DNA from: Apostichopus japonicus | Taxonomy: Eukaryota > Echinodermata > Holothuroidea > Aspidochirotida > Stichopodidae | NCBI RefSeq assembly: GCF_037975245.1 | Contig: NC_092583.1 | Location: 18,128,764 to 18,192,763, forward strand | DNA: 64,000 bases | Direction: 5' to 3' | Part shown: piece after piece, positions 38,601 to 53,600 of the stretch | How positions within the stretch are numbered: position 1 is the stretch's first letter | How the letters are laid out: every line of letters starts with the position of its first letter | Position numbers and translations under genes: made by a program | The notes under the pieces: generated by a model | Told to the model about the DNA's origin: nothing | The model's database searches: none | Seen by the model: only the letters and a program-made list of their open reading frames with translations

Positions 38601-41600
38601 CTTTACAAACTAGGGTGAACATTATTGGCATAGAATATAAACTGAATTTCACTTCAAATCCCTTTGAAGGCATATTTACTTGTGAAATCAAACTGAAGCA
38701 GTGTGTAATGATGCAAGATGCACAACCTAACAAAAGCATTTGTCACAACTTGATTTAATAGACTTAACAGTTTAAAGTGTTATGATTTTGTTTATGTTGC
38801 TTGTCTGTAAAAGGATGGTGAAGGGTGAATGGGGCAGAGTATGAAGGCAGTTATGTGAACAATAAGCAATGTTAAGAGCAAGAGAAAATATATCTTTACA
38901 TCCCATCTAAGAAGCTAGCTGAACAAGTAACTTTGAAAACTACAGCAGTAAGAAGTAATACCCTAAAACTTGTTTCTTTGTGTAAAAAATTACCTTAAAT
39001 ATGGTTACTTTCTTCATCTTCCTTTCATGCTTTTTCAATCGTTCACGTAAGGCAGTTATTTTATTTTTCACTTGTTCCTTGTGAATAATATCAAAAGGGA
39101 CGTTATCTACTTCTGATTCTAGATTGTACAGCGCCTTCTGCAAGGTGGTCATAGCAATGTCTTCACAAGTCAAACTTTGTAGAAAGTCTTCAACCTGATA
39201 AAAACCAACAAAAAAAAACACAAAATAAGAAACATGTCATTTATTAACACAAGTGAGAACAATCATTTCTAGTGGTACTTCCTTTAAGTGGTCATGGAAC
39301 AGTGCAGTATGATATTGATTTACATGAGGGAGAGCCACCATTCCTGGTGGTACTTCTCTTAGCTAATCATTGAACAGTGCAGTATGATATTGATTTACAT
39401 GAGTGAGAGCCATCATTTCTGGTGGTACTTCTCTTAGCTAATCATTGAACAGTGCAGTGAGATATTGATTTACATGAGTGAGAGCCATCATTTCTGGTGG
39501 TACTTCTCTTAGCTAATCATTGAACAGTGCAGTGAGATATTGATTTACATGAGTGAGAGCCATCATTTCTGGTGGTACTTCTCTTAGCTAACCATTGAAC
39601 AGTGCAGTATGATATTGATTTACATGAGTGAGAGCCATCATTTCTGGTGGTACTTCTCTTAGCTAATCATTGAACAGTGCAGTAAGATATTGATTTACAT
39701 GAGTGAGAGCCATCATTTCTGGTGGTACTTCTCTTAGCTAATCATTGAACAGTGCAGTGAGATATTGATTTACATGAGTGAGAGCCATCATTTCTGGTGG
39801 TACTTCTCTTAGCTAATCATTGAACAGTGCAGTAAGATATTGATTTACATGAGTGAGAGCCATCATTTCTGGTGGTACTTCTCTTAGCTAATCATTGAAC
39901 AGTGCAGTAAGATATTGATTTACATGAGTGAGAGCCATCATTTCTGGTGGTACTTCTCTTAGCTAATCATTGAACAGTGCAGTAAGATATTGATTTACAT
40001 GAGTGAGAGCCATCATTTCTGGTGGTACTTCTCTTAGCTAATCATTGAACAGTGCAGTGAGATATTGATTTACATGAGTGAGAGCGATCATTTCTGGTGG
40101 TACTTCTCTTAGCTAATCATTGAACAGTGCAGTGAGATATTGATTTACATGAGTGAGAGCCATCATTTCTGGTGGTACTTCTCTTAGCTAATCATTGAAC
40201 AGTGCAGTGAGATATTGATTTACATGAGTGAGAGCCATCATTTCTGGTGGTACTTCTCTTAGCTAATCATTGAACAGTGCAGTGAGATATCGATTTACAT
40301 GAGTGAGAGCCATCATTCCTGGTGGTACTTCTCTTAGCTAATCATTGAACAGTGCAGTGAGATATTGATTTACATGAGTGAGAGCCATCATTCCTGGTGG
40401 TACTTCTCTTAGCTAATCATTGAACAGTGCAGTGTGATATTGATTTACATGAGTGAGAGCCATCATTTCTGGTGGTACTTCTCTTAGCTAATCATTGAAC
40501 AGTGCAGTGAGATATTGATTTACATGAGTGAGAGCCATCATTTCTGATGGTACTTCTCTTAGCTACTCATTGAACAGTGCAGTGAGATATTGATTTACAT
40601 GAGTGAGAGCCATCATTTCTGGTGGTACTTCTCTTAGCTAATCATTGAACAGTGCAGTGAGATATCGATTTACATGAGTGAGAGCCATCATTCCTGGTGG
40701 TACTTCTCTTAGCTAATCATTGAACAGTGCAGTGAGATATTGATTTACATGAGTGAGAGCCATCATTCCTGGTGGTACTTCTCTTAGCTAATCATTGAAC
40801 AGTGCAGTGTGATATTGATTTACATGAGGGAGAGCCATCATTTCTGGTGGTATTTCTTTCGTTTGTCTTCTTATTTCTTCTTGAACAGTGCAGCAAGCTA
40901 AATATTCAGGGAGGGGTGGGGGGGGGGAATAATATGTTTTAAGCAATATCTAAAAACTTAAATGAGATCCCTAACCTGTATTATACAAAGCAATGTAACA
41001 AAATATCAATGCATGAAACTATTTCTTTATGGGCAAATTGACTCACTGCAACTATTAAAGTGGAAACCTTCAAAGATTTTCATGATTCTTACTTGATTGT
41101 TGTTAAACACAACCTGTTCACTCAGAGCATCAGCTTTCCTTTGGACCACTTCAGCAGCTTCTCCAGTTAGGGCAGTCAACCTTCGAATTCCTCCACTTGC
41201 CAACTTTTGAGAAGAAATAACCATTTGGCCTATGTGTCTTGAGTTGATAACATGCCTAAAACAAAATATCAATAGAGAAATAATGATAACATAAAGATGG
41301 ATATAGTGCTTTACATAAAAGAATATCTAAACCACTTTACATGGGACTATAGTAAAATATGAATAATTACAAATATACTATACATACTCAGTAAACAAAC
41401 TAGTGCAAGATGTGTTGGAGGGGGTTGGGGAGTACGTGGGAGTGGGGAGTACTTGGGAGAGGGGGTGGGGAGTAGGTGAAGATGGGCTTGTAAGGAAGGA
41501 TACTTCAACATCCCAATACATACAAGAGTGTTCAGTCACAGGGATAAAAAATTCCTATGAATAAACTTAAAATTCCATGAGAAGGGCCAGCTTTCCCATA

Positions 41601-44600
41601 TGAACAAGTTTTTGTTCTAATCATTGACTCAGTTATCTTTGCTAAAGAGCAGATTATTTTTATTATGTGGCTGAGCATGTAATGTATTATTTCTACTTTT
41701 CAAAAGTACTGGTTGTTACAAATAAACCAGCTTTTGTGTTTCATTACTCTTACATGATCCTATTTCCAGGAGATTCAGTGAACTAAATGTTTCAGTAGCC
41801 TGTACGGGAACGGGGGGGGGGGGGGGTGGGGAGGCTACCTTAGTGGTACAACGTCATATATGAGGTGTATGTATGTGTGGGTGAGCTGGTATGTGTGGGT
41901 ATCTCCTAACTTACTGAATGGATTTGCACCAAATTTCTGTGTCAGGTATCTTCCAAAAATGTGTCAGGTCAAAGATAAAGGAAATTAAAGAGAAGACAAT
42001 ATTGCTCAACTGCTGAATGATTTTCAGTACTGGATTTGTGCGAAAGGTGGTCATTTTGATTGATTACATAGGTATATAGGGTGCGGTGGGGGGGGGGGAA
42101 GGTGCCTTATGAGGCGGGGTGTAAACTCTGTCTAGTTTGTCACCAAACATAAGGCTAGTTACATGTGGATATATGTCTTTCAAACTAAGTTATGTATTGT
42201 AACACATTTTAAAGTAAAATAATGGCTTGGAAAAAGTATTATATCAAAGGAAATATGTGGTCAAGAGCTGGGCATGATTTGTCAAAATGTACCATTTTGT
42301 TCAAAACACTACTGCTCAAAGACTTGTCACTGGATTCTCACAAAGTTTGTCACATGGTACAAAAGGCTATCTATAATGCTTTGATGTTGAAAGGGAGCTC
42401 ATCTGAAGGGTTAGGTTGGAAGAGACAACCAATTATTATTATTACACCAAATATTTTAAGTGCTCAATACAAAACAAACAAGCACTTACAAAAGAAGTAG
42501 AAATAGACAACATAAAGCTGGATCAAGTACCTAAGAAATGCAGGGTAAGATGTGTCCTGATAGTTTGTTTAAAAGCTTTCAGCAAATTGGTAGTATAGAT
42601 TGTTGTTGGAAGCTTGTTCCACAAGTGAGGGGTAGCCCAGGAATAATGTTTACTGCCATATGATGTTCTGATGCATGGAACAATCAATATCACGGTATGT
42701 TGAGATTGTAAAGGTCTTATTGGATGGTGTTCACTAAGCATTTGGTTCATGTAGCAAGCAGACAAGCCATGAAGTGTCTTAAAGGTGAGGAGCAGGAGTT
42801 TGTGATGGAATCAAGCTTTTCTAAGAAGCCTGTGAAATTGTTGTACAATTGCGGTGATATTATCAAATTTGGATGTCATGGTAATTATGCGTGCCTTCAT
42901 ATTCTGTACACGCTGAAGTTGCCGAGATTGGGTTTCTGAATGACCATACATTTGTGAATAACATTGGTCATCCTACTGCATTGGGCATATTAGTTTAAAA
43001 GATCTTGCAATATAATTCATTTTAGAAGGACCAGAGTGACAATGGGGTACTAACCTAGTAATCAGTTAGAAAAAGGTAAACAAGCATTAATAAATAAGAC
43101 AAATACTGAATGAAAAGGTCTAGTTTAACCAGTCCAGTATTTACAACGATACATCCATTTCCTTTAAAGTGACCTCCTATCTCTTAGGGTCAGTTTAATG
43201 AGTGCAAATAAGTTGAACTAGGTGGGAGAGAAATTCCTAGGAATGAAATGGGAAATTAAAACATGGGTTCCAAGGAGGAGTAACATTTTTCTAAGTGAGG
43301 AAACTTCAAGTAGTCACATGATTAAGTTCCTTTTTTTTTATGTAAAGGAAAAACTAACTGAATTTATTAATTTTATTAAAATTGTACCATAGCACAATTT
43401 ACACAGACTGAGTAGTTAACACAGCTCTTAGCAGAGAATCTAGTAAATTTTGTATATAAATAGGATTAGATCCTAAAACTTTATAACCAGGCAGAGTAAA
43501 CAAATAAAACAACAACAAGTTAACTCACTGAGAAACTTTTATTCCTTTCACTTACTTTTCACTCCCCATTTCATTCCCAGGAGATTGAACATCTTTACAT
43601 ACAGCAGAGTGTTTGCATCAAATGTTAAGAAGGATATTTAGTACTATTTTCTAACATTGACAAATTGAGGTTTCAAAGTAACATCAATTCTAACGTTACT
43701 GTAGAATAACCTTGGTTTGTTTGGTATGATTACAAAAGCTGGCAACCAAATCCAGAAACTAAATATGACAATGTGCGAACTTGATTAAACTGGGTGCACC
43801 AAAGAAATTTCCTCTGAAACACTGGCAGACCCAATACCACATAAATCGGTCATCAAACTCATTCCAGTCTCAAGAAATTGTCTTTTTTAAAGGAGACACA
43901 AAAACAGGTATCATCCTTTGCTATAATATTTGATAGAAATCTTTGGGATGAACGACTCTGTCAAGTGACTAATAGAAACATTGCTCCATTAGTGATACCT
44001 CTCAAATGGAAACTTTGTTCATTACACTTGAGTTGGATTTGGGACCCCTTAAATGTTGGTCTTTACTCTCTTACATATATATTGACATCAAATCACTTGA
44101 ATCACCTCTACAGAAAACAAGAGAATTGTTGCATTCATGAAGGTCGATGCACATATCAAATAAGATACTCATCCAACTCTTACTTTTGGAGTGATTGCAT
44201 TTAAAAGGCTTTCAGATGTTCACCTTTTGACCTCAAATCTCCATAGAAAACAATAAATTATTGCATTCTCCAAGATGGACCAAGTACCAAGTATAAACTT
44301 ATTCCAAGCTTAGAATTTGGAGTTATCATATTTACATGATTGGAGGACTTAGGACATCTATTGACTTCAATATGACCTTTGACCTGAACAACAAATGATA
44401 TTGTTTTTGCACTCACTGATGTATATCCACATACCAAGTATTACATTCATCCCACTTTTTGACTTATCATGTTGCTAAGGTTTTCAGTGTTTCATTTCTG
44501 ATCTCAGATGACCTTTGTCCTACACAAGCCACAAAAGGATCTTGTAGACACTAAATTGTACCCACATACTAAGTATGAAGTTTATACAAGTCTGGCTGTC

Positions 44601-47600
44601 AGAGTTCTCATGCTTTTTACAGACTTTGAACTATGATTACCTCAAACACCTTTGACCTCAACCAATTTTCAATATGCTTCTTGTACTCATCAAGGAAGAT
44701 ACACAGCTGTACTTCTTGTGTTATTGTGTTTACCAGGTTAACAAGCTTTCACCTCTCCTGAACTCAAATAACCATCAACCTCCATGCAAAACAAAAGGGT
44801 TATTCAATTCCATAAGGTGTATCTACATGCTAAATATGAAATTCAAACTCTAAGCACTTTTTGAGGTAATGTGTTTAGGAGCCCAAATCAAACACACACA
44901 CACACACCAACTTGACCGCATAGGCTACTTGCCTGTCTAAGGCAAGTAACAAAATATGAATCCTCATCGGTGTATGACTTGAATTTATTCACTGAAGCAA
45001 GTACTCACGTTCCACCACAAAACTCAACAGAGCCAATTCTTCCATCTACTTCTGGCAAATTTCCAGATTGCTGCAGACTCTGGCCGATAGAAACAAGGTA
45101 CACAGGATCATGCCCAGCTTGTTGGAACATTGCACGTACTCCAGGAATCGATTGAGCTTTACTCAATGGAAGGCTCTCCTGAAAAACTTCAAGATCACTT
45201 TGGATTATATCATTACACATACTTGTCAGTTGTGCAACCTCATCTCTTGACAAGGGTCCCTAGGAGGATAAAACAAGTACAAAAATGAGTTTTTGATTAC
45301 ACTACAAGATTTATTTGCTAAATATAGTGAAAGTTGTCACTTGGATATCTAAACTATGTGGTGAATGTTGTCACTTGGACATGTACTTATGTGGTGAATG
45401 TTGTCACTTGGACATCTTTAATATGTGGTGAATGTTGTCACTTGGACATCTTTAATATGTGGTGAATGTTGTCACTTGGACATCTACTTATGTGGTGAAT
45501 GTTGTCACTTGGACATCTCTAATATGTGGTGAATGTTGTCACTTGGACATCTACTTATGTGGTGAATATTGTCACTTGGACATCTATAATATGTTGTGAA
45601 TGTTGTCACTTGGACATCTACTTATGTGGTGAATGTTGTCACTTGGACATCTTTAATATGTGGTGAATATTGTCACTTGGACATCTACTTATGTGGTGAA
45701 TGTTGTCACTTGGACATCTACTTATGTGGTGAATGTTGTCACTTGGACATCTCTAATATGTGGTGAATGTTGTCACTTGGACATCTTTAATATGTGGTGA
45801 ATGTTGTCACTTGGACATCTTTAATATGTGGTGAATGTTGTCACTTGGACATGTATTTATGTGGTGAATGTTGTCACTTGGACATCTATAATATGTGGTG
45901 AATATTGTCACTTGGACATCTACTTATGTGGTGAATGTTGTCTCTTGGACATTTATAATATGTGGTGAATATTGTCACTTGGACATTTATAATATGTAGT
46001 GAATGTTGTCACTTGGACATTTATAATATGTGGTGAATGTTGTCACTTGGACATCTACTTATGTAGTGAATGTTGTCACTTGGACATCTATAATATGTGG
46101 TGAATGTTGTCACTTGGACATCTACTTATGTGGTGAATGTTGTCACTTGGACATCTACTTATGTGGTGAATGTTGTCACTTGGACATTTATAATATGTGG
46201 TGAATGTTGTCACTTGGACATCTACTTATGTGGTGAATGTTGTCACTTGGACATCTTTAATATGTGGTGAATGTTGTCACTTGGACATCTACTTATGTGG
46301 TGAATGTTGTCACTTGGACATCTACTTATGTGGTGAATGTTGTCACTTGGACATCTTTAATATGTGGTGAATATTGTCACTTGGACATGTACTTATGTGG
46401 TGAATGTTGTCACTTGGACATCTACTTATGTGGTGAATGTTGTCACTTGGACATCTCTAATATGTGGTGAATGTTGTCACTTGGACATCTACTTATGTGG
46501 TGAATGTTGTCACTTGGACATCTTTAATATGTGGTGAATATTGTCACTTGGACATCTACTTATGTGGTGAATGTTGTCACTTGGACATCTACTTATGTGG
46601 TGAATGTTGTCACTTGGACATCTCTAATATGTGGTGAATGTTGTCACTTGGACATCTTTAATATGTGGTGAATGTTGTCACTTGGACATCTTTAATATGT
46701 GGTGAATGTTGTCACTTGGACATCTACTTATGTGGTGAATGTTATCTCTTGGACATTTATAATATGTGGTGAATGTTGTCACTTGGACTTCTACTTATGT
46801 GGTGAATGTTGTCACTCGGACATCTACTTATGTGGTGAATGTTGTCACTTGGACATCTCTAATATGTGGTGAATGTTGTCACTTGGACATCTACTTATGT
46901 GGTGAATGTTGTCACTTGGACATCTTTAATATGTGGTGAATGTTGTCATTAAGAAATCTACAATACCATTTATTCGTAGTGTACTCAGAGAAGATAAAAT
47001 TATCATTGTTTATTGCCCAACAGAGGAAATGGTTCCAGATATTTGTACAAGACTAAGAACAAAGACTGAGATTAATTAGGTTAGAAGATGCATTTGTGGT
47101 AATAGGTATTTCTTGCATCACAAAAACTGTGTGTGCACAAGTGATCATCTTACTGTTAACTGAAGTACAAAGTTTAATGCATGTTATCCCAAACATTCTG
47201 TGCCAAGATGGTTTAGTACATGGAAGCAGGTGGGGGGGGGGGGCAGGGGGTAGCAGTTGACTTTTGATGCTTGTTGAATAAAATGGAGTTCTCTCATTGT
47301 TGTTCATTACACTGGATTTACATGTTATCACTTCTTCTAAAATCCAAAGTTGTCTACCGATATTCCAACCTGAAATGACAGATCCGACCATTTGTGCTCT
47401 GTATTGAAATTCTGTATTTGTGCTCTGTATTGAAATTCTGCATTTGTGCTCTGTATTGAAATTCTGTGTTTGTACTCTGTATTGAAATTATGTATTTGTG
47501 CTCTGTATTGAAATTATGTATTTGTGCACTGTATTGAAATTCTGTATTTGTGCTCTGTATTGAAATTATGTATTTGTACTCTGTATTGAAATTATGTATT

Positions 47601-50600
47601 TGTACTCTGTATTGAAATTCTGTGTTTGTGCACTGTATTGAAATTATGTATTTGTGCACTGTATTGAAATTCTGTATTTGTACTCTGTATTGAACTTCTG
47701 CATTTGTGCTCTGTATTGAAATTATGTATTTGTACTCTGTATTGAAATTATGTAGTTGTACTCTGTATTTGTACTTACAGAAGATTTTCATATCAAATCA
47801 TAGAAAACAACTTAAAATGCACCTGTATTAACTATAACATACTTTTTTAAGTATGAAGTAGCTTAAAATGCAGTCTCTTTTGCAGTATTTTAGTAAGTGG
47901 TATCAAGTGCCTCCATCTGCACTCAATAAGATCAGTGAATTTCTGAACTGATCTGGGTTAATACAATACACTGACAGGCCAGCTCTCGTACACACACCCA
48001 GCTAGCACTTAAAATATCACTGGATATATAATCTGACAATCACCAGTGCCTCTTCCCACTATTATGGGAGTAACTCACCTTTGCATTAAAATCAAACCTC
48101 AGTTTATCAGGTGCAACAAGGGATCCTCTCTGTTCTGCCTCTGGAATAATTTCTCTCAATGCAAAGTTTAAGATATGAGTAGCTGTGTGGTTCTTCATGA
48201 TAGCCAATCTCCGATCCTACAACGAGAGGCATATGGCAACATTTATCTGCATGTTCATGAAATAAACTGGTGCAATAAAGTAAGCAAGAACCATGGTTCT
48301 AGTAAATAGACAGTATTTGCGCACCAATTGGTTATACTCTGGTTGGGGTGGGCAGGTGGAATAAGGAGAGAGGTGACATTCAAGGTGACTTTTGCACCAG
48401 GTTTTACATTTTTAGGGTAATTTTGCAAAGTGATAATCTTCAGAGAGGATGTATACAACACTTTGGGACACATGCAAAAAATGAATTGAGATTGCATTCA
48501 TATAACTAAGACACTTGCATGTGTCTGTCAAATGAATGGAAAGTGATGTGCACTTTAGCTTTTCATTCAATGTCTAAACTAAACAGGATATGCTTAATTG
48601 ACAATCTCACCTGATCAATGTTTAGCTTCACTTCCATTCCTACTTTTAGTGAATTCTCTGCCTCTCCAACATGTAAGACATATCCACCATAGGACTGGGT
48701 ATGGGTTACACTAAAAAGAGCTTGCTGACAGCAAAGAAAAAGTGGGAATAAAGACCATGACAAAAATATTCTATGAACACCAGCTTAGTGCATGAGACCA
48801 ATTGATAAAAGTAAATTGATTATTAAAAGGTGAGGAAGTGACAGCTTTAAGTGAAGAGACCTGGAATTAGTGTACAGTGGAACCACAATGACATGGATTT
48901 ACCTAAGATCAACATGGAAGTATTGATATAAGAAAAAGAATATTCCATTGGAACCACTTCTATGTAAAATTGTTATTCCCAAGATATATATTTATGACCT
49001 TGAACTATGGAATTAAGTTGACCAATTGCCTTACTCCTCACATTTAGCAAGCCTTATGAAAATCAATATATTCCCTACGTAAGTGGAGGTTCTGTACAGT
49101 TTGTAAACACTGCTGCATTTCCTATTAATAATTTGACGATAATGATGGCCGGGATTAATTTCTTAAGCTCCAAGATCTGTATCACCACTGACCAATAGGT
49201 TGCACAACAATAATAATCGCCTGGATTCATTTCTTAGGCTCCAAGATATATTACCATTGACCAATAGACTGCACAATAATGATGGCCTGGATTCATTTCT
49301 TAGGCTCCAAGATCTATTACCAGTGACCAATAGACTGCACAATAATGATGGCCTGGATTCATTTCTTAGGCTCCAAGATCTACTACCATTGACCAATAGA
49401 CTGCACAATAATGATGGCCTACATTCATTTCTTAGGCTCCAAGATCTATTACCATTGACCAATAGACTGCACAATAATGATGGCCTGGATTCATTTCTTA
49501 AGCTCCAAGATCTATTACCATTGACCAATAGACTGCACAATAATGATGGCCTACATTCATTTCTTAGGCTCCAAGATCTATTACAATTGACCAATAGACT
49601 GCACAATAATGATGGCCTGGATTCATTTCTTAAGCTCCAAGATCTATTACAATTGACCAATAGACTGCACAATAATGATGGCCTACATTCATTTCTTAGG
49701 CTCCAAGATCTATTACCATTGACCAATAGACTGCACAAAAATGATGGCCTGGATTCATTTCTTAGGCTCCAAGATCTATTACCATTGACCAATAGACTGC
49801 ACAATAATGATGGCCTGGATTCATTTCTTAGGCTCTAAGATCTATCACCACTGACCAATAGGTTGCACAACAATAATAATCGCCTGGATTCATTTCTTAA
49901 GCTCCAAGATCTATTACCATTGACCAATAGACTGCACAATAATGATGGCCTGGATTCATTTCTTAGGCTCCAAGATCTATCACCACTGACCAATAGGTTG
50001 CACAACAATAATAATCGCCTGGATTCATTTCTTAAGCTCCAAGATCTATTACCATTGACCAATAGACTGCACAATAATGATGGCCTGGATTCATTTCTTA
50101 GGCTCCAAGATCTATTACCATTGACCAATAGACTGCACAATAATGATGGCCTGCATTCATTTCTTAGGCTCTAAGATCTATCACCACTGACCAATAGGTT
50201 GCACAACAATAATAATCGCCTGGATTCATTTCTTAAGCTCCAAGATCTATTACCATTGACCAATAGACTGCACAATAATGATGGCCTGGATTCATTTCTT
50301 AGGCTCCAAGATCTATCACCACTGACCAATAGGTTGCACAACAATAATAATCGCCTGGATTCATTTCTTAAGCTCCAAGATCTATTACCATTGACAAATA
50401 GACTGAACAATAATGATGGCCTGGATTCATTTCTTAGGCTCCAAGATCTATTACCATTGACCAATAGACTGCACAATAATGATGGCCTGGATTCATTTCT
50501 TAAGCTCCAAGATCTATTACCATTGACCAATAGACTGCACAATAATGATGGCCTGGACTCATTTCTTAGGCTCCAAGATCTATTACCATTGACCAATAGA

Positions 50601-53600
50601 CTGCACAATAATGATGGCCTGGATTCATTTCTTAGGCTCCAAGATCTATTACCATTGACCAATAGACTGCACAATAATGATGGCCTGGACTCATTTCTTA
50701 GGCTCCAAGATCTATTACCATTGACCAATAGACTGCACAATAATGATGGCCTACATTCATTTCTTAAGCTCCAAGATCTGTATCACCACTGACCAATAGG
50801 TTGCACCACAATAATAATCGCCTGGATTCATTTCTTAGGCTCCAAGATCTATTACCATTGACCAATAGACTGCACAATAATGATGGCCTGGATTCATTTC
50901 TTAAGCTCCAAGATCTGTATCACAACTGACCAATAGGTTGCACCACAATAATAATCGCCTGGATTCATTTCTTAAGCTCCAAGATCTATTACAATTGACC
51001 AATAGACTGCACAATAATGATGGCCTGGATTCATTTCTTAAGCTCCAAGATCTATTACCATTGACCAATAGACTGCACAATAATGATGGCCTACATTCAT
51101 TTCTTAGGCTCCAAGATCTATTACCATTGACCAATAGACTGCACAATAATGATGGCCTACATTCATTTCTTAGGCTCCAAGATCTATTACCATTGACCAA
51201 TAGACTGCACAATAATGATGGCCTGGATTCATTTCTTAAGCTCCAAGATCTATTACAATTGACCAATAGACTGCACAATAATGATGGCCTACATTCATTT
51301 CTTAGGCTCCAAGATCTATTACCATTGACCAATAGACTGCACAATAATGATGGCCTGGATTCATTTCTTAGGCTCCAAGATCTATTACCATTGACCAATA
51401 GACTGCACAATAATGATGGCCTGGATTCATTTCTTAGGCTCTAAGATCTATCACCACTGACCAATAGGTTGCACAACAATAATAATCGCCTGGATTCATT
51501 TCTTAAGCTCCAAGATCTATTACCATTGACCAATAGACTGCACAATAATGATGGCCTGGATTCATTTCTTAGGCTCCAAGATCTATCACCACTGACCAAT
51601 AGGTTGCACAACAATAATAATCGCCTGGATTCGTTTCTTAAGCTCCAAGATCTATTACCATTGACCAATAGACTGCACAATAATGATGGCCGGGATTCAT
51701 TTCTTAGGCTCCAAGATCTATTACCAGTGACCAATAGACTGCACAATAATGATGGCCTACATTCATTTCTTAGGCTCCAAGATCTATTACCATTGACCAA
51801 TAGACTGCACAATAATGATGGCCTGGATTCATTTCTTAGGCTCCAAGATCTATTACCATTGACCAATAGACTGCACAATAATGATGGCCTGGATTCATTT
51901 CTTAAGCTCCAAGATCTATTACCATTGACCAATAGACTGCACAATAATGATGGCCTGGATTCATTTCTTAAGCTCCAAGATCTATTACAATTGACCAATA
52001 GACTGCACAATAATGATGGCCTGGATTCATTTCTTAGGCTCCAAGATCTATTACCATTGACCAATAGACTGCACAATAATGATGGCCTGGATTCATTTCT
52101 TAGGCTCCAAGATCTATTACCATTGACCAATAGACTGCACAATAATGATGGCCTGGATTCATTTCTTAAGCTCCAAGATCTATTACCATTGACCAATAGA
52201 CTGCACAATAATGATGGCCTGGATTCATTTCTTAAGCTCCAAGATCTATTACCACTGACCAATAGACTGCACAATAATGATGGCCTGGATTCATTTCTTA
52301 GGCTCCAAGATCTATTACCACTGACCAATAGACTGCACAATAATGATGGCCTGGATTCATTTCTTAAGCTCCAAGATCTATTACCATTGACCAATAGACT
52401 GCACAATAATGATGGCCTGGACTCATTTCTTAGGCTCCAAGATCTATTACCATTGACCAATAGACTGCACAATAATGATGGCCTACATTCATTTCTTAGG
52501 CTCCAAGATCTATTACCATTGATTAATAGACTGCACAAAAATGACGGCCTGGATGCATATTGTAAGCTCCAAGATCTTTTACCTTTGACCAATAGACTGC
52601 ACAATAATGATGGCCTACATTCATTTCTTAGGGCACATCTAAACATCATGGGACATCTACCTACCATGTATGAATTTGATTCAACTTGCGGTTGTTAAGA
52701 TATCATGTTTACAATCTAGCCACACATGCACAGGCAAGTAAGCACCATCGCAAAGGTTACTGAGCCTTGGACATTATAACCAAAAATTGTGTGCACTTAG
52801 ATATTTAATGGAAAATTGACATTCATAAGCTGAACAGTTACCTACCTTTTCATCAACCTTGAGCAGCCAGCCTTCATCCCATTCTTGGCCTCCCTGTTCA
52901 GCATAATAATTGGTACGATCCAGAATGATCCCACACTGTTCTCCCCTTGATACACTTTGGATGATTCCATCATTTTTGCTTTTTATGGCAAGAATTTTGG
53001 CGCTCAAATGAGGAAAATCTGTCAAGAGACACAATCCAATTAAAAATGGTACAACTATGACAAAAAGAAGCAAAGCAGAGAAAATATATGAAACATACCA
53101 TAGTATCATGTTATAGGTTGCCAGCTGTCCATAGCACCATAGTATCATGTTATAGGTTGCCAGCAGTCCATAGCACCATAGTATCATGTTATAGGTTGCC
53201 AACAGTCCATAGCACCATAGTATCATGTTATAGGTTGCCAGCAGTCCATAGCACCATAGTATCATGTTATAGGTTGCCAGCAGTCTATAGCACCATAGTA
53301 TCATGTTATAGGTTGCCAACAGTCCATAGCACCATAGTATCATGTTATAGGTTGCCAGCAGTCCATAGCACCATAGTATCATGTTATAGGTTGCCAGCAG
53401 TCCATAGCACCATAGTATCATGTTATAGGTTGCCAGCAGTCCATAGCACCATAGTATCATGTTATAGGTTGCCAGCAGTCCATAGCACCATAGTATCATG
53501 TTATAGGTTGCCAGCAGTCCATAGCACCATAGTATCATGTTATAGGTTGCCAGCAGTCCATAGCACCGTAGTATCATGTTATAGGCTGCCAGCAGTCCAT

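Noticed and set aside
45320-46950. CRISPR-like array
   Set aside because: Units are contiguous with no unique spacers, and this is a eukaryotic intron.
47053-47391. 112-codon minus-strand frame
   Set aside because: It spans a G-run and unique intron sequence without coding character or splice support.
49163-52698. Long repetitive open frames on both strands (up to 409 codons)
   Set aside because: They are explained by 66/69-bp units divisible by three without stops. They lie wholly in an AARS2 intron and have no start, splice or domain support.
52774-53577. 267-codon minus-strand frame
   Set aside because: Only its last part (52846-53018) is real AARS2 exon G. The rest is the 39-bp array read in frame by chance.
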